Below are positions 1-10,791 of a stretch of 64,000 nucleotides of DNA, one piece after another. Source of the stretch: Syncephalastrum monosporum B8922 (Eukaryota; Mucoromycota; Mucoromycetes; Mucorales; Syncephalastraceae); assembly GCA_000697355.1 (NCBI GenBank), contig JNEN01001262.1, positions 62,001 to 126,000 on the forward strand, given 5' to 3'. A program made the position numbers and the translations under genes. Positions within the stretch are counted from its first letter, which is position 1, and the number at the start of each line of letters is the position of its first letter. The notes under the pieces are model-generated. The model saw nothing but the letters and a program-made list of their open reading frames with translations, was not told where the DNA came from and did no database searches.

Positions 1-1194
1 CCACGACGAAAAGCAGCCTTGCAGGTAAACCTGTGCGACACCTCCTGTCACCACCTCTGCCGATGCTCCAAACGTCGCCGTCTGCGGCACATCACCAAGC
101 GGCCTCGGCGCACCAGAACCTCTTGTCCGTGTCACAGCCGAACCTGATTCATGCCCCAGCCAACCATTACCCGTGTGCCAAGCTGTCCAATGTAAGAATC
201 ATCTGTTTGGCTCGGCCACAAAGTTTTGACGTTTTAGTAGATCCCGTGGGATATCTCGCAAACCGACATACGGGCGCTTTTCGCCGCATACCAGCTGGCG
301 CCCGTGCCACAGCCTATTCATGCAAGTGGAACCTTAAAATGCATTCCTGCAAGAAACTGACCTTCCACCTAATACCAGATCATGATGGATCGTGCGTCCG
401 GCAAGACCCTGTCTGACCGCTGTTTTGTCGAGTTTGCAAACATACACGAGCTACACAGCGCGCTTTCGGTGCGCCCGCCCATGTTTCTGCGGGGCCGGAT
501 CGTGCGGATGGTCGAGTCCTCGCCAGCGGTCCTGTTTCACGCCACATTTCCCAACCACAATGCACTTTTGCCGGGTGGACCGTTCATTACGCGCGACGAG
601 ATCAATAGTCTTCTCGTGATTTGCAAGAGCTACAAGCTGCATGGGTCGCGCAAATGCCCTGAACGTCCATTCGAAAACATCCTGTCCATCGTCAGCAAGT
701 GCCCCTGGCATCAACCGCACCTGATCACGACTATGCACAGAGACCATATCTACGAGATGCTTAAACTCGCGATTGGTATGTTCCAAGTTTTTCCGCAAAC
801 TCTATCGTGTTGTGTGTTGAACTGTATATAATAGAGGCCCTTGTGATGCACCTGTCGCGAAAAAATGTTCCCATCGACCCAGGTTTGAAGGAGCGCATGG
901 CCCTGGTGGGCATGGCCTGCCCCGCCTTCACGCTCCGGCAAAAGACCACCTTGTTCCATGCCGCCGGTCTGCCCTGCCCGCAGGTGCTGCTGCAAGAAGA
1001 AGAAGACCAGCGCTCCTCGCCTCCAGCCCTGTCTCCATCCTCTTCCGCCTCAACCTCCTCGCAGCGTGAGTCGTTGCTCCAGGCACTCCTTTCTGACAAG
1101 ACTTCATCTCATTGGCCCAGCAGTAAGTCATTTGGAAGAAATAGCCCCACTTTGCGTTTGACCATCCATTCTTCCTTCAGTTGCTGGCCAGTAA
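1..1194 (+). CDS. RRM-domain RNA-binding protein, 5' partial
   Basis: The frame is open from the first base, so the start lies upstream of the window. Exons are about 1-191, 241-321, 379-775, 835-1122 and 1181-1194. Spliced, the central part reads PCAKLSN + IPWDISQTDIRALFAAYQ, then PIH + IMMDRASGKTLSDRCFVEF. This is the beta1-alpha1-beta2-beta3 pattern of an RNA recognition motif, with the RNP1-like strand ending in CFVEF. A second alpha/beta segment and a Ser/Pro-rich tail follow, and the stop is TAA at 1192. The region before the RRM is Gln/Ser/Pro/His-rich and looks disordered. The second intron (322-378) starts with GC, not GT. Likely an RNA-processing factor of the hnRNP type; the specific orthologue is not recognised. 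The RRM call is firm, the last exon (9 bases plus stop) is tentative. Confidence 0.75.
322..378 (+). other. GC-AG intron in the RRM gene
   Basis: Donor GCAAGT follows the CAT codon and acceptor CCAG precedes ATCATG. Only this junction joins the two RRM half-strands in one frame; reading through instead meets a stop (AGAAACTGA) within the intron. GCAAGT is the usual strong consensus of minor GC donors. Confidence 0.7.
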
Positions 1195-1550
1195 ACGGAA
1201 AAAAGACAGATTTATGCTATGATACAGAATTGCATGATGGATTCTATGCGGTCCTGACACTACTGGACCATGCTTTAGATAACACTTAGCTCAAGAGCTA
1301 ACATGGTATACAAAAAATGGATTTAATCCATTTCAAGTTTTAAGTTTTTTTTTACGCAGAAATATACAACATATGGATCCAAATTACACATTTCATATCA
1401 CTAAGAACTACACGATGACGACCACTTTATACTACAGGTGCAGGCGGTCCAAGTTGGAGGGGATGAGGGGCGAGATAAAGGAAGGAGATATGCTTTATAC
1501 ACGGTCAATATTTGCAAACGACACCGTCCAGCGGCTTTTCACTGCGCAAA
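1195..1550. other. Convergent intergenic stretch
   Basis: Lies between the 3' end of the RRM gene and the 3' end of the SNF2-family gene on the other strand. It has T-rich runs near 1340-1350 suitable for a shared 3' UTR/polyadenylation zone. No other coding signal was seen. Confidence 0.5.
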
Positions 1551-4500
1551 TTAATTCATCATGGCGACGCCTTCGTCGTCACCCATAAAGTCGTCGTCCT
1601 CATCGTCAACAACGGTGCGGAAAAGTTCGCTCTGGATGTAGATTACAGTTATATATATATTTCTCCTAGATTCACCTTGTGTGGTTCGTCCCACACTTAC
1701 CTTTTTCTTTAAAATGTTGTCCATCAGACCTTCTTCGATCGTGTTTTTCATGATGATGGTGTGAATGAAGGTCTGTTTGGACTGTGTCATTCTATGGATA
1801 CGTGCAATAGCCTGGTCTATACACGAGGTGAGTGAAGCTATCCACAGTTACGCATGCATCGTCACCTACCCATGGTTGCTAAAAACGATTCACATGCATG
1901 ATTTCAATTAGTCCAACGTTTCTTTGCCTAAACAAGCCAAAAAATTTCTTTTTGGGCTGTGTGTGTGCGTGCGTGCACACAACATACCTGGATTCCACCT
2001 AAAATGAAATTTAAAGTTAGTCAGATGTCAACAGGAACATTCTGGAGAATTACCATCTGTCAAGAATGACCATATGATTGGCACGCTGCAAGTTCAAGCC
2101 TACGCCGCCCGCCTTGAGTGTGAGGAGCATGACGCGCACATCATCGTCGTGGTTGAACTGTCTCAAGGAGACAGTACGGGCAGTGGTCGACATTTCACCG
2201 TGGTCTATAACATGATAAGAAACAAAAAAAAAAAAAAAGCGACAGGTTGCTTTTTCTTTCCGCTTTCACATACAGGTGATGTGTTTGATACCGATTTTCG
2301 CCAACACGTCCGAAATAATGTACAGCAAGTCCAAGAACTACACACTGCGTAAATTCCCACGTATCTTTCTGCGTGTCTTCATTTTCCCTTCTTGCTTTTA
2401 CCTGGGTGACTACCACCACTTTCTCGCCCCGATGATGACGCGTAGTGGTCTGCAGGAATTGGATCAACCAGGCGACCTTAGTAGAGTGCTCGCGGTAGAA
2501 TAGTTCTTGCAACGCTCCAACATCCACCGGGAGCGCATCCAGTGGCTGATTTGGAGGGCCACTATTACCCTCAGTTTCGTTGCTGTTACTGCTATTCAGG
2601 TGGTTTTCTTGTGCTTCTAGTGCCTCTTCGTCACTTTAGGAAGATGAGTTTGATATTGTTTGATCCCCGTGGCGATACGTACTAATATGTCTCGATGATA
2701 TCCATCACCTCATGCAACTCGTTTTCCTCGTCCTGGGCCGAGTATCTCTCCATCCTGCGTTGCTCGCTCTCATCCACCGTGCCCAACTCATGGAGGGCTG
2801 CCTCTTGGTTGCTTTCCATAAGTGGGATCAGGTTGGGAAATTTGCCAGTCAGGATACGGAAATGACCGCAAGCTAAAGGATATATATGAAAAAAAAAAAT
2901 CGGATGCGTCAGTTGATTCATCTTTTTTCATGCTCAGCACGACTTGCTTTGTTTGAGACGCAGATACAGGATACCAGCAATGGTGCGTCCGTTATCGTTC
3001 TGAGCATGTTTTCGCCAATCGCTGATTTGCTTATAAAGCACACGTTCGAGGTAGTCGTAAAGGGCGCGTTCCGCATCAGTGAACTCGAGGACGACCCGGT
3101 TCTCGCGTTGCGGGAGGATGGTGAGTGCAGCCTGTAAAGATTTTTTGGTGCGTCGCACCATGTGCTGTTTGAGCATGGTCGACATGTACGCGGGGTCATG
3201 CTTGTATTTGGTGGAAAGAGGGATTTCGAGGAAGGCAAAGATGGGATAAAGTTCAGAGATGTTGTTCTAAAAGGACCAGGTTTGCGGGGTTGGTTGGTTA
3301 GTTGGAGGGAAGGGATCGTTAATTATGTATACGCAAAAGAACGTGCATGTGCATTCGAAAGCGTACCTGAAGGGGCGTGCCTGTCAGGCACCAACGGTAC
3401 CGTGTCCGCAGCTCAAGCACGGATTCGGTGACTTTGGAATGCATGGTGCGGATTTTATTGGATTCATCCAAGACAATACGAAACCAGTCCTGGTCGATCA
3501 AGGGCGACGGCTTGCCCGTCAACTCCCTGTTTCTGTACTCGGATCGAATGCGGTCGTAAGTGGTGATCACGATACGAAAAATGGGTTCTGTTGTAAAAAC
3601 AAGTGTGAGTCAGTAGCGTCCTACGGAGTACAGGGAGTCCCATTACGATCGATGAGGGTCAAGGTTTCTTCGCCGTAGATGAAATGGGGTAAACTGCCGT
3701 AGGTGGTTTTGGTGCGGATTTCTTCTGCCCATTGTTCGGCCACCTAATTCATCAATGATATCCATAAATACATTCCGACACACGCGCGTTCATGCGTTGT
3801 CTTGTGTTGTCACTTACACCACGTGAAGGAACGACGACAAGGGTGCATGCACGAACATTCAATTTGGGCTGTTGTCGCATAATCAAAGATAGCATCTGTA
3901 GCGTCTAAGGAGAGATGAAAAGATATCAGTTGTCACGCCACGCTTGTCCATCCGACTGCCCGTGATGATAGCACAGATAGCTTACCTTACCAAGTCCCAT
4001 CTACAAAGCAAACGAAAACGTGAGTTTAGACAGATAGTATCGCGTAGAAAACGAGTGGACCTACATCGTCGGCAAGGATGCCGCCGCGATAGGATTTCTC
4101 CATGCTGATCATACGATAGACGCCTTCTTCCTGATGAGGCTGGAGTTCAACGTCTTCGCGTAAAGACGCGTGGACTATTCAAACCCGTATGAGCTTACGT
4201 GCTGACGCGATAGGGACAATAGAGGTACGTACTGGCATTCATACTGACGTCGGGGAGCTGACCTGGATCTTCGACGGTCGTGATCAAGACGTTATCCTTA
4301 TCTGTGACGGCATAACACAGACTTGGTCAATGGACATGCAAGCTATAGAGAGCGCTCGAGCTAAGACGCCTCACCTCTAAGCCAGAATGCGTGTTCAACA
4401 GCATAGTAGGATCCGCCCACGTCAATGTAGAAGAAATAAACTGTCTCCAGAAACCAATCGTTCGGGAATTCTTGGCACAGGGCGATCAAGATGTTCTGTA

Positions 4501-4629
4501 GATTGTCGTCCCTGTGGGCATGAAACAGATGGCGACGGGTCGATTCGGCTTGGTTTCTGACAATGAGCCTGTATGTGTCCGTAAACCCTCGTGCGCACTT
4601 CGCACAACGGGGCTGGCCACGCGAGTTCA
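1551..4629 (-). CDS. SNF2-family DNA-dependent ATPase (Rad5/Rad16/TTF2-like, no RING)
   Basis: A gene of about a dozen exons, roughly 700-750 residues. Order seen: an N-terminal CxxC pair (CAKCARG), a linker, then the SNF2 N-lobe with [26 protein letters not shown] (Walker A; the ADD|MGLGK|T parts sit on separate exons), [29 protein letters not shown], a Walker B/DExH-type VLDESN and [11 protein letters not shown]. The SNF2 C-terminal linker has MVRRTKKS and LYDYLE. The helicase C-lobe has [35 protein letters not shown] and [10 protein letters not shown]. The tail is acidic ([12 protein letters not shown]). DESN replaces the usual DEAH/DEGH. No RING finger is inserted between the lobes, unlike Rad5, Rad16 and HLTF. 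Expected role: nucleosome or protein-DNA remodelling in repair or transcription, in the nucleus. The start at 4629 gives MNSRGQPRC; an earlier start is not excluded. It includes a 9-nt microexon and a GC-AG intron, described separately. Confidence 0.85.
1870..1878 (-). other. 9-nt microexon of the SNF2-family gene
   Basis: CAACCATGG lies between a TTTTTAG acceptor and a GTAGGT donor on the minus strand. Including it converts [13 protein letters not shown] to [16 protein letters not shown], restoring the three residues that almost all SNF2 ATPases have between WNP and the DQA of motif VI (typically AVE). The flanking introns are about 45 and 110 nt. Skipping would stay in frame but delete those residues. 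Confidence 0.75.
2873..2947 (-). other. GC-AG intron in the SNF2-family gene
   Basis: Donor GCAAGT after CTCAAACAAA and acceptor TTTAG before CTTGCGGTC give YLRLKQTCGHFRIL, the conserved LRLRQxCCHP-type motif of SNF2 proteins. Using the GT two bases further on breaks the frame. Confidence 0.7.
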
Positions 4630-5080
4630 TTTTCTTTTTAATTTGATCAGAAAAAAATAAAGAAAAAGGAGGGGAAAAGAGAAAAAGCTGGAGAGAGAGA
4701 AGGAAAAAAAAGAAGAAGACAATACAGTACAAAAAATAGATGCTTGCTGTGATGGTTGGGATGATGCTGTACACGCGTTGGTGATGGTCCGGCATACGCG
4801 CGCATTTTTTTTTGTGTTTGCTGAGAGCGCGGTATTCCTTTTTTTCCTTTTTTTTTTTCTTTCGTTCTTCGTGTGTATGTTCTCCAATGCGAGCGGTCGA
4901 CCGTGCAGAAAGCTGCGTTGCGTAGCGGGCGAGAAATAGTTGAAAGGAGAGGGGGAGTAAGAAAAATGGGTGAGGGCAATGACAAGGAAAGAGAAAAAGG
5001 AAATGAAAAAAAGAAATTGGTGAAGCAAACAGACGAAGAGGAATACGAAAAAGAGAGCGAGAGAGAAAGAGGCGGTATCA
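4630..5080. other. Intergenic stretch, purine/pyrimidine-skewed
   Basis: Upstream of the SNF2-family gene start and downstream of the GNAT gene stop. It is rich in A/G runs on the plus strand (T/C on the minus strand), which is typical of 5' UTR/core promoter pyrimidine tracts for a minus-strand gene. Long frames here are low-complexity artefacts. Confidence 0.4.
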
Positions 5081-6134
5081 TCATCCAGTGGTCGTAGGCA
5101 AGACATCATCATTCTTTTCAAGATCTCCCGGAAGAGTAGTAGTAGCTATACAATGCCAGCGCTCCCCTTTGGTATCCAAGTAACGCTGAACAAAGGGACA
5201 AGTGGGTATCACGACGCGCTTGGTTGCCTCAGCCCAGCGCAGGCCTTGCGTCACAAGTAAGTCACCGATGCCTAATTCTCGGTATGCAGTTGGTATCTCC
5301 TGCGAATGAAAAGACGAGGATGAGTCCATGTCCACGGGTTGTGCCTATCGATAGAAACTGCTTCTTACGGTATGGTAAAATTCGACGGTGCGTTCAAATT
5401 GAGTGGGTAGATAGCAGAGGGCGGCTAAAAGAATAAATATGGGAAGGAAAGAAAACAAAGAATCTCAGGAACAAGGTTCACCTATTTTTGTTGTTTTCTC
5501 TTCTCTTCTGTTGTCTCTTCTTATTTGTCTTACCGGTAGTGCCTTCTGCATCGAGTGTGATGCGGAACATGCAGCAATAGATATCGTGGACGACATCGGA
5601 AACATTAAAGGATGCGGCTGTTTTTGCAGAGGACCAGCGGCGACGGCCCTGGTGATGGAGCTGATGGATCGGACGGACAGGTTTTTTGTGCTGTAAGCTC
5701 GGAGTAGGGGTAGGTAGTGGTGAGGAGGAGGAGGACGGAGTGGCGGGGAATGCGGTGGCAGTAATAGTAGTAGTAGAAGTAGTGTTGGTGGTGTGGGGAT
5801 TGGTATTAGCAGCGTCAGCAGTATGACTACTGCTATTGGGTAAAGGTGGGTCGGTCAACGGAGGTGTGAGAGGGCCTATGCTGTTGACGTGTGTCGTCGA
5901 AACGGCAACCGAGGGCGAGGCAAACAAAGGACCCGAGTACAGCCGAGGGAATGGCAGCGCCATCTTGAAGCGCTGTCCGAATGCAGACACTTGCTGCTGA
6001 GCATACCGCGGTATGAGCGGAAATCCTACGCTCTGTTGCTGAGGAGTGCTATTTCGTTTGTTATTTGTCGTCGCTTTGTCGCGTTCTTCTTCCACCGCGG
6101 CCGGTAATACAGGAGAAGGTGGTCGTGCTGACAT
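5081..6134 (-). CDS. GNAT-fold N-acetyltransferase-like protein (YjdJ/NATD1 type) with disordered N-terminus
   Basis: Three exons, 6134-5534, 5424-5369 and 5299-5081, give 291 residues. The C-terminal third reads MFRITLDAEG, ALCYLPTQFERTVEFYHTE, IPTAYRELGIGDLLVTQGL, WAEATKRVVIPTCPFVQRYL. This is the compact acetyl-CoA-binding fold of small YjdJ/NATD1-like proteins: beta strands, a TE.P..yrG.GIG.LL pyrophosphate-loop analogue and the closing C.FV..Y. Here the loop is RELGIG, with Leu where a Gly is common. The first 190 residues are Ser/Thr/Pro-rich and probably disordered; the start at 6134 (MSARPPSP) is the first ATG of the frame after an untranslated-looking pyrimidine tract. Substrate unknown; many members of this family lack a proven activity. 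Confidence 0.75.
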
Positions 6135-6588
6135 GACTTGGAGCAGTAAGGCTGGAATGGTGGGGACTTTGTGCTGTGTTGGTGATGAGGACGAGACAGC
6201 ACAGGAAAAGGGAAGAAATGGGTGTGTATGTATTATTGCTGTTGTTGGGTGTGGTCCAGACCCAGAAATAAAAATAAAAAGAAGTGAAAGGAAGAGAGAA
6301 AAAGGAAAAAGCGGGAGGAATGGGAATATATGAATAAGAAGAGAGAGAGCGAGAAGAAAAAGATGTGTGTGTATGTGTGTATATGTGTGTATGTAGAGGT
6401 GAGGGGATTGGGGGGTGTGTTGCAGCAAACCGATGAGGAGGATAAAAAAAAAAAAGAACCAAACACAAGCCAACCTAAAAGCAATCCTAAAGTGCCGTTT
6501 CTTCTGGATGGCAATGTTTGTGCAATGGCCACCCCATGCACCTCCAAAGTCCGGGCTTCCTTGTATATATGGATCGTACGACGTACAT
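6135..6588. other. Intergenic stretch with TG microsatellite
   Basis: Between the stop of the START gene and the start of the GNAT gene, both on the minus strand. It carries an A/G-rich tract (6260-6360) and a (TG/TATG)n run near 6365-6400. Frames crossing it encode only Ser/Phe/Leu or Thr/His low complexity. Confidence 0.4.
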
Positions 6589-9500
6589 CTAGCACCGGCA
6601 TGAAAGCTTGCCCATGTAATAACACACGGCCATCAGCAAAAAGATCACCGACAGCTGCGGTCCACTAAATGACAGCTCTTCGCTGATCACTAGGACGCTA
6701 CTGTTCCTCCGTCGCATAAACTACAAAAAAGAAATAAAAATAGTTTAAAAAAAATAGAGTGATCAGTTTTACAGGCAAAAAGAACCCGACACAGTTTTGT
6801 ACAACACGCACACATACACACATACACACATACACACATACACATACACATACGCATACACCACAAACGACAGCTAGGACCCCATCGTACGCTGTGTCAT
6901 TTTCCCCTTTTTTTTTTCTCTCTCTCTCTTTGAAAATAGTCCATACCTGTCCGCTGACCACTGAGGCAGAAGTAGGCGACCGGAACCAATCTGTTTCGCC
7001 TGCTGTAAATAGACTTTCTTCTCTTTCTTCTTTAGGTATCCAGAGCGGCGACGGCCGTAAGATCGAGGCCGTCTTCTTGTTTTGTTCTTTGACAGGAGGC
7101 ATGGCTCTCGGCTTTGGTACCTTTTCATCGTGCTCTGGTGCTGCGTCCGTCAGCGGCTCTTCTTCCTCATCCTCCTCATCATAAACTCCCTCGCCGCCTG
7201 CCGCTTCCTCGTCGTCTTCGTCGTCTTTAAGCGAGACGCCGTTGCAGACGTACCGCGGCTTCCCAGAAGTAGTCGCTTCAATGGCCGTAATCTCAATCTC
7301 GACCGTGTCGCCCTCGGCCTGGTCGCTGAGGGTGTATATCCGAATTCCCATATCATCCGCGCGCAGTTCCACACGGACCTTGTCGGGAGGACTCGCTTGA
7401 ACTTTGAAGCCAGCCGCATACATACTGGGGTGGGTCCTTACATCCGTGCACCACGTCTTGGACGGGTGTTTGGACGTCGCAGGTCGGTGCTTGGCGATAT
7501 AGGCGATGCGGTACGTTTTTTGCTTGCTGTCAAAATCTTCTTGGATGATTTTACCCGCGACGCGCCGGATGTACGGCGGGCAGCCATGCTGCCGCAGGTA
7601 CCACTGCACGCGGTCGATGCACAGCGGTACCTCGGTGGTGAGGAGTCGGATGATGGCAGGCGGCAGTGGCGTCGCGCCTTCCAAGTCCATGTGCGAAATG
7701 AAGGTCACCTTCACTCCGCTCAACTTGCCTTGGCTCGTGTGCATCGGTGCGAGCACCCAGCCGTAAGCGTAGATGCGCCCGCGCACATGTGCCTTTTGCT
7801 CGGGCACCAAAGCGTCCGAGACACTCGCGGTTGCGACGCAAATGACACCCGTGGCTGGATCGCTGTCAAGCGTTGTGAGAAGGCAAAAGTCGCGGCTGTG
7901 GATGGGGAAGATGCTTCGCATTTGGTTGTACACAAGATACTCCTTTTGCGAGAAACGCTCGACCACATGGCCCGTCTCCAGGTAATCGTCCCCTAAAAGA
8001 TGGAAAAAAAAGGGAATACAATAAAAAACAATGATTAGCATACACACCCTGAACACGATTTGCCCATTTTCATACATATTTTCCGAGCGCCAAAACACTG
8101 GATCACGGAGCACACTTGTTCGGGGGTCCATGGTCCGGTGATCACGCTGTCGCCGCGTAGAATGGGCAAGGGCGAGCCTTGCACGGACTTGCTGTAGATC
8201 TTGCACTGATTTTTCTCTCCTGTTTCTTTCCATTCGTCGAGATCGCTTGCGGCCAGCCGTTTCACTGTCTCCAGGCACTGTTTGCGCGCCGTCTTGTGAC
8301 GGCTCGGTTGATAGAGCCGATGGCTGTCCGATGGAGGGAGTGTTTCAGTGCTGGATTTGGCAGGCTCATGTGGTATTTCTTCGTTTTCGTCTGCGAAATG
8401 GATGCGTCTTAATGAGGAGGACTGGGAATGGTGCGGATTGTGTTTTTGTTTTTGTTGTTGTCGTGAAGGCAGTGATGAGCCGCGGGGCGGTGGATTGGCG
8501 AGGATACCCGGTCGACGCAGAGGGGCTGCGTTGTTACTATAGAAGGCGAGGAAAGGGGGCCGCGGCGTCAGTGCACGGGTATGCCAGACAATCGATCCAT
8601 TACCTTGGTTGTGAATTGGAGAGAATGGAAGGGCGGCGTGTGGCTGAGGAGGGTGTGAGTGAAACGGTGCTCTGCGACCGTTCTCGAAAACGATCGGATT
8701 TGTGCTGCAAATAAGACTGAATCTCGGCGATAATGAGGGGTCGACGTGCCAGCGACTTCTTTGTGAGGCCAGGGATCCAGCCTTTGACGCTCTCCTGGGT
8801 AATAAAAGTGACCTTGGTGGATGGGGGGCTCGTCTGCAGTGGTTTCAATATCCAACCCTGAAGCTAACGGGCAGAAGATTAGAGACGTTAGTATAGAGAG
8901 AGATGTATCGTTGCATTGCATGCGTATATATGCGTGTGTATGTGTACCTTGAGCTGCCTCCGTGACCGTCCAGGGACTTTGGGTATCTTTGGCGTTTCTA
9001 TGCTGGTGCATGCGAATGCGATGACGCCATCAGCTGAGCACTCTATTTTTTCGACGAGCGCCACATCATAGGCTCTACATATGAAATACAGGTGGACATA
9101 CATGCATGAATTAAAAAAAACTCCAGATGCGCGCACAGACATTGAATTACTTTGATGATGAGCTGGGTCGGTAGGATTCGTAGGTGATGGAGGAGGTTTC
9201 GTTGAGGTTTTCAATGAGACGGCCTTCCTCGAAGCTATCAAGTCAATTAATTAACGGTGAGCCAATGCCCTCCATCGAAAAAATTGGACGTACTTTTCGT
9301 CCCAGAGTTTGCGCATGCCTATCACGTAAAACACAGACTGCGGCGTGAAGCCATGGATGACGGTTTCGCCTTTAAAGATGGGTGCTTTCGTGTCGAAGCG
9401 GTCGGCCTTGGGCGGTTGGAGCATGTAGACGACCACACCGCTCTTGTGTTTGAGTGCCTTCTTCCAGGATTCTTCTCGCGCGAGCTGTTTCAGGGCGAGG

Positions 9501-9763
9501 ATGGCTTGATCGCCCTGGTGGGCATGGTAACTCATCGAGGTCAGGGCCTGGTTGACTTCGGTGAATGACTGGGGATGGGCGGCGGGGAGGGGCTCGTCGT
9601 CATCGCTGAATGGATGAGAGTAGTAGCGTTTCGGTGGGTTCAGCCGCCCCAGATCAGCATCTGAATCGGCCTCGGTGGAGATGCCAGAGTCACGATCCTG
9701 GAGTACGTGGGCGGGAATGAGGGAAGACGAGGACGATCGGGGCAAAGAGTCGTTGAGCCGCAT
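6589..9763 (-). CDS. Tandem START-domain lipid-binding protein with C-terminal transmembrane segment
   Basis: Seven exons (9763-9294, 9234-9151, 9074-8948, 8857-8604, 8536-8076, 7992-6947, 6720-6589) join in frame to 857 residues. START 1: SWKKALKHKSGVVVYML, KGETVIHGFTPQSVFYVIG, RKLWDEKFEEG, AYDVALVEKI, GWILKPL, KVTFITQESVKGWIP. A Ser/Arg/Gln-rich linker follows. START 2: KIYSKSVQGSPLPILRGDS, WTPEQVCSVIQCFGARKIWDD, LETGHVVERFSQKEYLVY, SRDFCLLTTLD, RIYAYGWVLAPM, KVTFISHMDLEG. After it come a second small beta-rich region, an acidic stretch (DEEDEEEEPL), and a hydrophobic C-terminal segment (LSVIFLLMAVCYYMG) likely to anchor the protein in a membrane. START domains bind sterols, phospholipids or ceramide, so a role in lipid transfer at a membrane contact is inferred, not shown. 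The last intron contains a (TG)n run. Confidence 0.85.
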
Positions 9764-10791
9764 ACGAAGGGAATGTTACGCGTAGAGCCGACGACAGCAG
9801 CAAACAATGGTTATTGTGGTGGGGTGATACGAAAAGGAAGGGCAATGGTTGAACACAACTGTAACGGTAATATGAACGTGCAGAAGGAAAAGAAGGAACC
9901 AAACGATCTGTATTTTTTTCGGTCTAATGCGATGCGGTGTAACTCCCTTTTTCATCTTCTTGTCCTCCCTCTCTCTCTCGCCGCCCTCCATTTTCACTGA
10001 CGCTTGGCAAATAAAACAATTCAGTCCTTTGTGCCGTATTAATATTACATATGCCTATTCGCATTATTAAGCGAGACTTTTCCTTTTCGTATCCGCCAAG
10101 CGCCCGTGTCACTTTTCTTTAGTCTTTCTTACTTATAAATACATATATACCGAGTCGATATAACGTTAAATGTACCTGACAGGTGCACACAGAATGCTGG
10201 GTTTGTCATGGGGGATGAAAAATATTCACAAAAAAATTTCATGCACTCCTCCAGCAAGGAAATTACAAAAAAGAAGCTACTGCTGTTACTGCAGGTTCAT
10301 TTGTAAACGCGTTAAATAAAGTAGCGGCTCGAAAGGAGTGAATGACAAGGGTCGATTGCTGCACGCATGCATCTGCCCACGGGTAGAATGCAGTCTTGTC
10401 CAAATGGGTAGCATCATGCGGAAGGTGCATGGGCCGCCTTAAAGTAACTTTATTCTCACAAGCGGATAGGGTACACGGTGCCTTCAATAAGAATAGCATT
10501 AGAGTGTACCTATAAGTATTGATGTTCGCTAGGCCGTGCGTGATGTCATGCCACGTACTACCATTCGATCGCCTCTCTCTTTTTACTTAATTCATCTAAT
10601 CCCCGCGGTCGGCCCTTTTAACGCATTGGAGAAGCCAGCCTTTTTTATGTTGCACAATACCCTCACGGCTTTAAGGCCGTCCGGCTTTTTTTTTCCCTTG
10701 TTCTCTTTTTTTGTTTTCTTCACAAGCACTGTTGTCTTCTTTTCATTCTACTCTTTCTTTCCACTGCAAACTCCTTTTCACTTTCTAAAAG
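9764..10791. other. Divergent intergenic region of about 1 kb
   Basis: Shared upstream region between the tandem START gene (minus) and the orphan acidic gene (plus). It has CT-rich stretches just before 10792 (10680-10790), the usual fungal 5' UTR signature. I see no coding signal or known motif. Confidence 0.4.

Noticed and set aside
4627..5121. Minus-strand frames rich in Ser/Phe/Leu upstream of the SNF2 gene
   Set aside because: Pure pyrimidine-tract translation, no protein-like composition.
6589..9763. Interpretation as two separate START-domain genes
   Set aside because: The linker exon (8536-8076) continues in frame from START 1 through the spliced junction into START 2 with no stop or alternative start of good context.
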